64,000 nucleotides of DNA from Klebsormidium nitens (taxonomy: Eukaryota; Streptophyta; Klebsormidiophyceae; Klebsormidiales; Klebsormidiaceae): positions 466,129 through 530,128 of the forward strand of contig DF236950.1 in the NCBI GenBank assembly GCA_000708835.1, read 5' to 3'. Made by a program: the position numbers and the translations under genes. Shown piece after piece: positions 9,637-20,553 of the stretch. How positions within the stretch are numbered: position 1 is the first letter of the stretch; each line of letters begins with the position of its first letter. Below the pieces are notes generated by a model that was given only the letters and a program-made list of their open reading frames with translations, was not told the origin of the DNA and did not search any database.

Positions 9637-12285
9637 ATGGCCACCACAAGCAGATGGGGGTGTCTGCATCAGCTCTCCGCAACTGGGGGAGTCACTTCAG
9701 GCTCTCGTCATGAGAAAGCAGGGGCTAGAATTTCAGCAGACCTTTGCTTATGCCCGGCAAGAGCACACTGGCGTCACTTGCGAGAATCTTTACGAGAAAG
9801 GGGATTGGTGACTTGGAGGGGGCAAGGCCAGGAATGGAGGGGAACGCCACACTTTGTTCGATATAGCAGGTGAGTGTCACAAGTCAGCATTCTGTATTAA
9901 ATGCAAATTGTGGGCTCCTATTCTCTGAAAGAGTTGTTTCTCCTGGAGGTTGAAGTCAAAGAGACAGCTTGCCAGCTTGCCTCAAAGATCACTATGTCAC
10001 GTAAGTACTTTGCACCTCAAAACCTCAACGCAAAGTTCGTGTGCGCTCCTTAAATCCGTGCCTGCTTGTTCCACAAACGTTGCAAAGTGACCCGCAAGCT
10101 CGATTTCTACTCCTTGCCCCTTCGTTTGGTCCTGCCCTTTTGCTGCCTGGTCAAGCTTCGGGCAACTTTTGTCAGGTCTTGACCGGAGGCATGTCGAGCC
10201 CCCGCGTCTATTTTTTCCCCGGCCCCATGCCCGATTCTGGGGCTCAGTGTGGACAGGTTGTCCATATGCTTACCTTATCTAGGCCCTTCTGACCTGCTCA
10301 GTCTGTTAGTACATGGCTTTTGCTTCTGCTGAGAAACCCATGAAAGCCCCTAATGTTTCAGCTGACATTGTTTCTCATTGAGATTGAATGCTGTTTGGGG
10401 CCTCTCTTCAGGTGCTCCGCTTCCGACGGCCCCTCCCCCCCCTCCTACTCCAAGCGCCACCCTCGCCCCCCTCCCCCCGGTAGTGAACCTCGTCAAGATG
10501 CCCCCCGGACTGACAGGAAGAAGGAGGCGCACCGGCATGCGCTGCACTTGGAGCGGTTGGGCCCTCGCAAGAGGGCCAAGATGTTGGCAGGGCCTGCCGG
10601 CAGCAGGGCGTGGAAGCGGGCACGGAGAAAGGTGGCCAAGGTTGCTGAAAGCATCAGCGAAGTAGTGGATGCCGCCGCAGCGGCGGTCGCGCTCCCGACA
10701 TTGGCCCCTCTCTCTAGTGAAGCAGCCCAGGCATTTGCTCGCGTCAGCGGGCAAGGGCCCTCTAGTTGGGATGCAATGGCAACCGAGGCGGACCGCCTCC
10801 GAGACAGCGGCTCGTCAGCCGCTTCTGCTCTGGCCGCGTTCCTGGAGCTGGACGGGTCTCGTCTACCGTCACCTGACGGCGGGTCCTTTTTCACCAGCCC
10901 ACATCAGTTCCCCGCATCCCATGCCCTGCAAATGGAGGACAAGCCCCCGGGGACGCCTGGTCTGAGTGTTGACAGCCAAGCAGACGAAGCTGGAAGTGGC
11001 GCTTGGGGCGAGGCGACGCGAATGGCGCTGCCCGTGTTGGGCTTGGCGGCTGCCACTGTGGTGGGGACACTGTTTACGCGGCGAGCCGGTGTTCCCAGAA
11101 TGCTGCCCCGAATGGCGATGCGTGCGCTGGCCTACCCCGCCCTCTTCCTGCAAACCGGCATTCTGGCCTCAGAGCAGGGAGCGGAGAGGGCAAGACAGGT
11201 GAAGCCTGAGCACTGGTGTAGCCCTGTGGGGTTGATGTTGAGACCCTTTTCTGGTGTTTGGTGTCGTGGCAATCTCAACCTGACCAGAATGGGTAGACGT
11301 TCTGTACAGACGCCTTGCATCTTGTTTGGGGGCTTGAGATTGCCTGAAAGGCTGTTGGCTGAGTTGCGCATCCTCGCTGTGCTTGTCGAACAAGTTTTCG
11401 ACCCCATCTTTGTTAGGCTCAAACACACGCGTCTGCTGCTTTGGGTGGTGCAGGCTGCCTTGTGGAGCCTGCCCCCCGCTTTGCTCGTCTCGTCCTGCTT
11501 CATGGGCTGGCGTGTGGCGGCCGCCTCAGCCGCGGCGTTCCTGACGGCGCAACTCGTCAACGTCAACGTCTCAGAGAGGCTGCCCCGAGGTGCGCTCTCA
11601 GTTCCGCACTCTTGGCCCCCGGCACTTGATATTTTTGCAGTTACAAGAAACGAACACATTCCATACTTGAGAGTTTTTGTCAGAGGGTGCTTTTATCTTT
11701 GTGGCCGTGTCTGAGGGCTGCTCGTTTGACTGTCGTCTTGTGCACGTTCAAATTGCTTGCCCTGACTTTGGCGCCATTCGATTTGTTAAAAGAACGAGCC
11801 CCTTCCGCTCCTGCTGCGCAGCTTCCCATTGGTGGCAGGTCGTCCTGGTTGCTGCAGCGGCCGCCTCCGTTGTCGACGCTCTCGTCTTCGCCCGCATCTC
11901 CTCGAGGGCCGTGCACGGCCTTGCATTGGCCATGGCCTTGACGGGCGACTTTGGCGAGGTTGGCGAGCGGCGGCGGTTCTCGGGCGTGCGGCCAGCGCTG
12001 AAGAAGCAGAGTGCGATGATCGAGATGGAGGGCGAGGTGCAGAAGGCTCTGCCGAACGCCATGTTCCAGGTGGCGCTGGACAACGGGTGCCAGGTGCTGG
12101 CGCACATCTCGGGCAAAATCCGGCGCAACAGAATTGAGATCTTCCAGGGGGACCGTGTCAAGGTTGAGATCTCACCTTACGACCTTACAAGAGGTCGCAT
12201 CACGCACAGGAACAGGCGGGCAGGGCAAGGGCCGGCCACTCCAGGCGGGCCCAATCCTCCGGGGGGCAACCCTGTGCCAGCATGA
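9637..12285 (+). CDS. infA: Translation initiation factor IF-1 domain protein with long N-terminal extension
   Basis: The last exon encodes a full bacterial/plastid IF-1 (S1-type OB fold): [35 protein letters not shown] and [20 protein letters not shown]-1 binds the 30S A site during initiation, so a plastid role is expected. The preferred model joins 9637-9869, 10412-11198, 11454-11589 and 11858-12285; phases agree at each junction and sum to 527 aa. The first exon (from ATG 9637) is rich in Arg, Ser and Thr and reads like a transit peptide. The middle contains basic and Ala-rich stretches and hydrophobic segments near residues 281-298, 312-325, 342-378 and 386-415. The IF-1 domain is at about 436-505. 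No family was recognised for the N-terminal part. A small extra exon near 9952-10000 is possible. Alternatively, IF-1 could be a separate gene starting within the last exon (for example ATG 11932). The IF-1 call is firm; the fusion is not. Confidence 0.75.
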
Positions 12286-13637
12286 GAACAAAGGCGGTTT
12301 TAGCGTGTCCTTGATCGAGAGCACTAGGCGTGCCTCACCCATTTGACTGACCTGTATTGCTTGTAAAGGTGGTTGGTGGTATTATGGGAGCGTATAGTGG
12401 GCGGTTGCTGTGGTCACCAGCTTTACCCAGTACGGTGTTGTGTACCATAGGATATATACTTAGGCATGGTCAATTGCCAGGAGACTTACTGCAATAAGCG
12501 GGACGCCGCTGCTATGTAGCAAGCACCTCACGTCGATTTCCATTCATACAGCACTCACACTGAGTAAGCTTGATTGGTCGGGCGTGCAACCTGGTGGAAG
12601 CTTTTCCAAAGCCACAAAGCCAGTGGCCGTCCACGGTGCCCATCTATCAAGTATGTTTGATATAGTGTTTTGGAAGGTAACCATAACACATGGTTCTTAC
12701 ACATGCAAAGGAACCCTTCCGTCGGCATCATTATCGGAGGCGGCGGTCAAGCTTCGTGTTGAAGATGCCGGGAGGACAGATATCATGTGAGCCTGGCCTA
12801 GCCTGCTTATGATCATATAAGCAGGACTTAAATCAGGACATGAGTCCGCGTCACCATGTCGTACGTGGCGCATGCACTGAACCATGGAGTCCTCAATTGA
12901 TCGCGCGTGTGCACGCATGCCTAAGTGCATGTGCTGAAAGCTAGATCCGGCCGTCAGTGATGTCTGACTTGGACCGATCATAAAACAATTAATTGCATAC
13001 GGGTACATGTGGCCCCGGCCGGTGACGTACAAGTTCTCAGCCGGCTGCATGAGAACTCGTACGTGATTGCAACAGGATTTTGCTGTATACAATCAGAAGC
13101 ATGCGCATGCAGTCATCTATGTAGCTAGCTGCAGCTAAAGGTCATGCTGATTGGTAAAATGTTCAATGGATTCAACGGTGTAGGCTCGCAGCTGTTGTTT
13201 GGCGTATACCGTCATGTGCGCACTCTCATATATGTCCATGCTCGGGCGATCGCGATATCGAGCATGCCCTCAACCGGATCCGGATTGTGTGAGCCTTAGC
13301 TCTGACTACAAGGTCATGCTGTGCGGGATCGTCCTTACGAACTTAATTGTTGTCAGCAGCTACTATACCAGTACTCTGAACCGCCTACAGCTTTTAGAAT
13401 TGTTGCAAAGTCGCATGTGCTCCACTGACCGTCGTTCGTTTTGATTGGTATAATCAGGCGGCCGCGCATGTCCTTTTGAAATGGCGGGAGAGCACTTGAA
13501 TGACATGTACTGCGAGCAGATCAAACCTTACATCAGAACTGTAATCATACATTCCTCATGTCATTAGCGTGCATGCCGCAGAATTAGTCTTTCCGTGTAA
13601 CAGGAAGATCGAGAGTGTTCCCTCATGCACTCGAGCC
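12286..13637. other. Convergent intergenic region, no gene seen
   Basis: This lies between the 3' ends of the IF-1 gene and the DNAAF5-like gene. Short frames only, with no domain resemblance. Several short CATGCATG-like palindromes occur around 12890-13130. Confidence 0.6.
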
Positions 13638-16600
13638 TCAATGGGTCGCTTCTGCAGCTGCCAGTACTCTGGCGCAGTACACTTGCGAGCGGTGTTTTTG
13701 CATCACTTTGCGCACCGCCTCTTCTACCTGCACTCCCCTCACTCGCGCCGCCACTTCGAGCGCGCTGCACACGGCGGCCTGCACGCGCGCATCCGGGTCG
13801 TCCATGTGCACCAGCATGCCGTCCACCAGCTCGCGCACCTCCGCCCCGTCCTCGTGCGGCGGCAGGCTCGCAAACAGCTGCCGCGCGGCGCCTGTGATCT
13901 CGATCCTGATCTCGTCGTTGCTGTCGTCCAGCCGCTTCAGCACGTCCTTGTACAGGGCCCGCCGCTGCTCCCCGCTCAGCGCCGGCCCGGCGACCCGCAC
14001 CAGGTGCTCCGCCACGTGGCAGGCTGCGCGGCGCGTGTCCACGTAGTAGTCCTCCTCCAGGCAGGAGCGCACCACCGCCAGCAGCGAGCTGCCGCTCAGC
14101 ACGCCCAGCAGGTCCTCCTGGAACGTACGGGTGACGTGGTCGCTAACATTGAAAAGTTCAGGCATAAGCTTGAGGGCTGTGATTACGAACTGACCTCAGC
14201 ATCCGATTCATTGCCTGCCATGCCATGTTCCTCAACCAGCGGCTGCTCCGCGCTGGTCATTGGAACCGAGCCAGTCCTCGCTTCTCGATGTGCCTTCGCT
14301 CGCCTTCTGTCCCCCCCGCCGGGGCCTCACCTGGGTGCAGAGGTCGTTTCTGAGCAGCGTTCCGGTGGCCACCATGGCGGCGTGGCGCACGGCGGCGGCC
14401 ACCTTGCCGGCCCGCCACACCCCGCACGGCACCAGCATCTCGGCGAGCAGGCGCGCGGCCCGGCGACGCCAAGTGGCGGCCAGGGCAGGCACCTCCAGCA
14501 GCTCGTCCACCAGCTGCGCCGCAGAAGCAGGAGTGACAGAGTGCGGCAAAGACACCGTACATGCGGAAACCGAAACGCTGGGCATGCTTGAGTAGAAAGA
14601 GATAAATGGCGACGCATTTTGAGCCCTTGCAACAAAGGTGGTCTGCACAATGAACCTGGCGCCCTGACAATCATGCCTTCAGCTTCAGCGATCCGGACGC
14701 AACATACCAGAAGAAGCTGCGAATCGACCCGACAACCAGCAGGCCAGGCCTTTCATCAATCTAGCAGGGTGCACCGCACAGCTGGGGTCCTAACCTGCAG
14801 AGCACTGATCCTGAGCGCCGCCTCCCTCTCCTGCTGCACCACCCCCGCCAGCACGGGGAGTGCCTGCTCCAGGCCCGGCCCCGCAGCGGCCCCGGCCGCG
14901 TGCAGCAACGCCTGGAAGAGCTGCCAGCCGGGCGACACGGACACCCATTGCGCATGGTCCGCGGTCGCTGTGGCCAGGAGCCCTGACAGGTGCTCCGAGA
15001 ACAGCGACGACACCGACGAGTGCCCAGTAGCGCGCGCGAGTGCGGACGTGACTTCTGCAGCGGAGTGCTGGAGGGGGACATCGTTGGGGGTGGCCTGGAG
15101 CTGCAGAGTGATGAGACGAGAGCGTCAGAAGGTGAGGAGACGAGCGAGCTGGCACCAACGCCATGTCAGTCGGGCACTACGAACGGCGCCGATGGCAGAC
15201 TGATGGCCGCACATAGAGCGACGCTGGATGACCGTCGACTCTCAAAGCCTTGAAAGCCCGGGTTCCGTTTTCCACAGGGAGTCTTGTACGAGAGACACGT
15301 CTCACGAGTAGTCGAAGCAATGAAGATCTAAGCAACGGTCATAAGGTCACTGTACCTAACATGGTCCAGAGCACCAGGCTGGCACAAAGTAGCGTATGCA
15401 AGCGACGCGGACCCATACCTGCAGGAGCGTTTGCAGGAGGGGCAGGGTGACGGGCCCACAGGCGGGCCCCGCCGCACGGACCAGGTTGGTCACCACCGCC
15501 AGCAACTGGGTGCGCACCGCCGCATGCTCGGCGCACCGCAGTTCCTCCCCGGCCACGATCTGAGCGATCTGCAGGGACGCGAAGCGATTCGGGTCGGTAC
15601 GAGAGTGGCCTCGTCATGTGAGGACGTGACCGAGGGACCCTGGATTTCACGTTGGAAGTCTGCTCCTTGCTCTGGTCAATCACGTGACGCGAGACAGGGT
15701 CTAGGAACAAAGCGTGTGCGAAGAGGGCCCGAGTAGAGCAGTTTCGTCGCTTTGCAACACCGCTTACGAAAGCTGCGGAGGCGTCACGCAACCCACCTGC
15801 GCGACATGCTCCGCAGCGAGGCCCCCCTCTTCCGTGGCGTGCAGCAGCGCCGCCAGGACGACCAGCCGGTTGGCCTTTTGCGCAGCGCTGGCGCGCGGCG
15901 CCGTAAGCTCGTCCCCCATGATGGGCACCCACATCGCGGGCCGCACCGCCGCCCCCACCACGTGGCCGCAGCTCACTATCCGCTTTGCCACGTCAGCATC
16001 CTCGTCGCCCACCGCAGCGCACAGCATGGGCACGATAACGTCTACGTGGCCCGTCACGTTCTCCCCCCCCAGGACCAGGACCGTGTGCAAGACTCGCGCC
16101 GCCCCTTGGCGCAAGGCCACGGTCCACTCGCGCAGCTCCTTTTGCAGCGGCCGCAGCAGCTCCCGCAAGTGCGTCGCCACGACCTTCTGGATGCCGGGGG
16201 CCGGCCGCCCCTTGTACCGGGGCGGCAGAGGGGGGCCGCGCCACGNNNNNNNNNNNNNNNNNNNNNNNNNNNNNNNNNNNNNNNNNNNNNNNNNNNNNNN
16301 NNNNNNNNNNNNNNNNNNNNNNNNNNNNNNNNNNNNNNNNNNNNNNNNNNNNNNNNNNNNNNNNNNNNNNNNNNNNNNNNNNNNNNNNNNNNNNNNNNNN
16401 NNNNNNNNNNNNNNNNNNNNNNNNNNNNNNNNNNNNNNNNNNNNNNNNNNNNNNNNNNNNNNNNNNNNNNNNNNNNNNNNNNNNNNNNNNNNNNNNNNNN
16501 NNNNNNNNNNNNNNNNNNNNNNNNNNNNNNNNNNNNNNNNNNNNNNNNNNNNNNNNNNNNNNNNNNNNNNNNNNNNNNNNNNNNNNNNNNNNNNNNNNNN

Positions 16601-19216
16601 NNNNNNNNNNNNNNNNNNNNNNNNNNNNNNNNNNNNNNNNNNNNNNNNNNNNNNNNNNNNNNNNNNNNNNNNNNNNNNNNNNNNNNNNNNNNNNNNNNNN
16701 NNNNNNNNNNNNNNNNNNNNNNNNNNNNNNNNNNNNNNNNNNNNNNNNNGCCATTGCGTCGCGGGGGCTGTCGGGAGGCTCGGCCAGGCGATCGCCGACT
16801 TGCTCGGCGAGCTCGAGCGTGCGGGACGCGATGTCGGAGGAGGGGTCGGTGACGCCCACCAGGAGCAGCGGCAGGAGGTCCAGCACGTACGGCTGGGGGT
16901 CGAAGGCGGGCGGGGGGGGGAGGGGCAGACTGCCGGACGGGGCGCCCAGCCAGTGAGCAATGGACGAAAAGAGGAGCTGCAGCGAGAAAGACCATCAAAA
17001 CGAGGATCAGCATAGAGCTCTTCATTCGTTGGTCTCGAGAGCGATTCGAACGGCAATTTCTACAGCCTCTATTATTGCATGTACGATGTATACGGAGCTC
17101 CTGTTGCCCACACTTTGTGGCAAAAGCGCGGCGGCTGACCTGGCGGACTGCGGCGGCCTTGTCGAAGGCAAGGGGCTTGATGCCAGGGGGGAGGACGTCC
17201 GTGAGGCTGCCCGCGGGCAAGCCGCCAGTCGCAACCACCCCATCCAGCGCCTGCAGGACGGCAGTCCGGACCTGCGCGAGGCGGCACACGAGAGTATCCA
17301 GGCTCAGGCACAATAGAGGAGTTGCCTTGCTGAGTCTTTGCATGATGTCACGGGTCGGACTTCATGGAATCTGTCAGGCAACCTCTAGACTACGAGCTGA
17401 CCCTTTGAAGCCCGACAAATAAGGTCAAAACGCAACAGAACGTATCGATTCTTCGAGAGGGAACGTCTTGCTTAAGGCGAGCTGACGACCAGCAAAGAAA
17501 AGGCTCTCTTTTTTTTGTCCCGACTCGCCGGCTTTCTCAGACTACTGGCTTGTAAAGGCGCCTGAGCTACTAATGACCACCTCCAGCTCTTACCCGTGAG
17601 TGTGGATGGGCCACGTTCTGGAGCAGTGCTTTCATCAGCCCCTCCGCGTGAGGTGCCAACGCTCCGGGGCACTGCCGTGCGCCTGCCACGATGCCGCGAC
17701 AGGCCGCCTTCTTGATCTCGTGGAAAGGATCTTGCAGCACCTGGCTTAGCACCTGCACTCATTGGGTGGCCTCAGCAACTACACCCTCAGCTTGGGCGCT
17801 CTGCTTGTAGGAGGCCAGCTACGAACCACAACCCCTTTGGCATGGACATTTGGCACAAGCTCGGAGCCAGAGGGTCCGCTGAGCCTTGAGGGACGCAAGC
17901 GAGGGCGACGGTTCGTGTCCTTACTGCTGCTACATCTTGTGCGGCGGCCTGCGAGGGCTGCTGCGTGCACCGGGGCAGCAGGCTGTCCGCCAGCAGGGCC
18001 ACCAGCTGGAGGCGCACCTCCTCCGACGTCTCCGCCACGGGGCTCACGCCTGCAACGACACCCTGGGCAGCTCAGAAGACGGGGGAAACCTCCTCTGGCT
18101 GACGAGGGAAGGTTTGGCAAGAGTAGCACAGGGACGAGGCGTCAGGAGTCGGGCAGAAGCTGTTATTAATCATGAGGGTGTATCACTTTGGCAGCTGGCG
18201 GAGCATTGCAATGGAGCTCACCGATGCGGGCTCTGACAGGGGGCATGACCTGGTCCATCACAGTGCCCACCTGCATGGACTACGCGCAGTGAGCAATGCA
18301 GCTGTTGTTCAAGATTGAGAAGGCACCAGATTGAGTCCTACGAAAAATAAAAAGCAAGCATACTTCGCTCTGTATGGGGCCCTACAATCAGCTGGGCACC
18401 GAAAACGGGACCGAACAGTCCCCCACCAATGCAGAAGTATACCTGAGGTAGCTTGGAGGTGACGGCCTGCATGATCCCCAGGGCCAGCTCACGGCACTTC
18501 TCAACAGGGTCACTCAGCAGCTGAAGGAACGGAGGCAGCAGCCCAGAAGCGCACAGGGCCTGCAAGGATACATGTTGTGTCTCAGTGAGGAATAAAAACC
18601 TTTGGACAGTTTGCAATGCAAGCATGGCCCTCGAGCAGAGCAGAATACAGCCCCAGCTGCACCACCCTTTTTAAAACATCTTCTGTGCAATGAGATGGTC
18701 CATACCTCCAGGTACGGCCCATCAGGTGCCACAGTCCCCGCGCCCGTCGGTGCCAACAGCTTTTTGAAAGTTTCAAGAGCAGCTCGCCGCACAGATCTAT
18801 CCGGGTCTTGCAAGCGATTGAATTCTCGCTGGTGTGCCTGCAACATACATTAGCTACAGGTTGGACACATACCACCTGAAAGGAATTGCTTGATGCAGCT
18901 CAAACATAATCCTTGAGGGAGCCAATCGCTTTTGCAAGCTAGTGGAATGTATTCCAGCAACTAGGCAAGCTTGCGGGCTAATAACAGCTGAAAAGCGAAG
19001 GCGTTCGAGGAGATACATGCCAGTGCTTGAGTAGCAGGGTTCCTTTCAACAGTCCGTACTTGCACCACCAAAGCCTACTTTCCAGGGCGTGAAGACAGCG
19101 AGTTCAAGAACGTTTGGCAGCGTATTGTGGGCACAATTCTGCGTTTTAGCCAAATTCACCTGAAAGAAAGAGCCAAGTCTCTCTGTGCCATCCAGATTGG
19201 TCCCCTGGACCGCCAT
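13638..19216 (-). CDS. DNAAF5: DNAAF5/HEATR2-like HEAT-repeat dynein axonemal assembly factor (contains sequence gap)
   Basis: Cytosolic HEAT-repeat protein; DNAAF5 (HEATR2) is needed to preassemble dynein arms of motile cilia. Minus-strand exons: 19160-19216, 18706-18837, 18443-18559, 18222-18270, 17925-18049, 17594-17752, 17140-17271, 16976 running into the N run, then N run to 15797, 15419-15568, 14795-15100, 14331-14513 and 13638-14117 (stop). All checkable junctions are in phase. Start is ATG 19216 (MAVQGTNLDG), since upstream in-frame codons are not ATG. Helical repeats follow family order: FNRLQDPDRSVRRAALETFK, DPFHEIKKAACRGIVAGA, DVIVPMLCAAVGDEDADVAK, LDDSNDEIRIEITGAARQLF and a C-terminal MDDPDARVQAAVCSALEVAA. 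The 504 unknown bases hide part of the middle HEAT array, including at least one intron border. Distinction from other HEAT proteins rests on recalled family resemblance and should be confirmed. Confidence 0.8.
16246..16749. other. Assembly gap (504 N)
   Basis: An unbroken run of N lies inside the DNAAF5-like gene. Flanks are very GC-rich, with a run of G at about 16911-16920, so the gap probably reflects sequencing difficulty. True length may differ from 504. The coding frames on both sides belong to the same gene, but the number of exons inside is unknown. Confidence 0.99.
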
Positions 19217-20553
19217 CACTCCAGAATCGGCGTCGGCATTCAAACCACCTTACAGAACGCTCTGAGCATTAGCTCGTTTGCAGTGCAACTAAGGATCTAA
19301 CAGATTTAATTCAATCTAGGCAGAGCGCGGCAGGGCGGACGCCCTCGATTGCTGCTCTTTGCAGAGACATTGTGAGCTGGAAAGACATTTTAGATTTCTG
19401 CTGCAATCTGCTCAAAAAGGAAGGAAAAAGGACGTCTGTCTCGAGCATTTATCCGACAAACAATATTTAGGGTTTTGGCATTGCTCCCGGCAGCGCAAGC
19501 CTGAGGCGCGCCGCCGCGGCCGCGTGTTGGCGCTGCCGTACGGAGCCGGCCGCGCAGCCGGCCAGGTGGCCAGGAAAACTTAGGCAGCTAAACTCCAGAG
19601 CTGCCACAATCGGTCCCGGGCAAATGGTTCGATAGACTTTTCCGTCATCGTGCGCCGTCAAATCGTTCATCGCACGGCCGGAGTTCAGTTTAAACCATTA
19701 CATCGCAAAATTGGACCCGTCGAACGAAACTCATTAAGCTTTGCCTTAGGACTCAGGTGCAAAAAGTGCGCGGCACTGCACTCGGGTATTGTCGTACTGC
19801 CCGGCTGAAATATGAAAGTGGTCGGGATTACAAAATTTTAGTGCGGCCGAGTGACCGCGGGACTGCATCCGGTAGGTACTTATCGAAATTTAAAATTCTT
19901 CACGGAAGTCGGTGATTTCCGACCCGCCGAAAGGCCTTGTTTCCACTGAACACTGAGTTACACTCACTGAATTAAAGGGCTACAAGCCGCGCACGAGGCC
20001 TGTAGCCCCAAATTCGCCGGCGACTCCGACTCTAATCGACCGGGCCTCGCGCGGGAGGCTGTACTACTGTTCTACTAGTAAAGTAGGCTGCGCCGAGGCT
20101 GCAGTGGCCAATATCCGGGCCTCCGAAGCGTTACATAGCTGAGACTTCAGACTTGCTGTTCGATAGCCTCTCGTGAGTTGGATTTCCTAGGGTCCGGACC
20201 GGTTGTGGCGCGCTCAGCTCAAGGACGAAATGGCTGCATGCATGTATGTTGCTGTTGCTGTTGCACATGTTGCTGTTGCTGGTAGATTATTGCATTCTTG
20301 ACGCCCAACTTTGATACCTCGTCCTAAGGTGTGTTTCTTCAGAAAGAATTGGGTGTCAAGCCTCTTGAGCTCCATGCACAACTGAACATTCTTGTTCGGC
20401 TTCAATCGGCCTTGCCAGGCCTTGAATCAACTAGGTACTATCCTCGGCTTGGGGTGTGCTTCAAGGTTGTGCGGACTAGCGGACTACCTGTACTTGGTTT
20501 GGGAATATCCGCTTATCAAGGAGTCGCAGCAAGCAGCTTCAAGATTTGCCAAG
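19217..20553. other. Divergent intergenic region between DNAAF5-like and LEA_2 genes
   Basis: No gene was recognised in about 1.3 kb. A GTAGGTAC word occurs at about 19872, and a GTTGCT hexamer microsatellite (about 20247-20282) lies some 270 bases before the LEA_2 start. Promoters for both genes are expected here. Confidence 0.55.
20247..20282. repeat. GTTGCT hexamer microsatellite
   Basis: Short interrupted run of GTTGCT units upstream of the LEA_2 gene. Directly visible; no function assigned. Confidence 0.7.

Noticed and set aside
9527-9811. ATG at 9527 as start of the IF-1 gene
   Set aside because: Its frame does not reach the donor at 9869 in a way that joins the later coding frame; ATG 9637 in the other frame does.
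10353-11714. 453-codon uninterrupted frame taken as a single exon gene
   Set aside because: Clear donor/acceptor pairs (11198/11454, 11589/11858) in matching phase and continuation into the IF-1 exon fit better; the tail after 11589 shows no coding character.
16905-16925. Suspected frameshift at the G run next to the gap
   Set aside because: Counting codons from 16976 to 16886 shows the two sides are in the same frame; the apparent shift came from comparing different frames.
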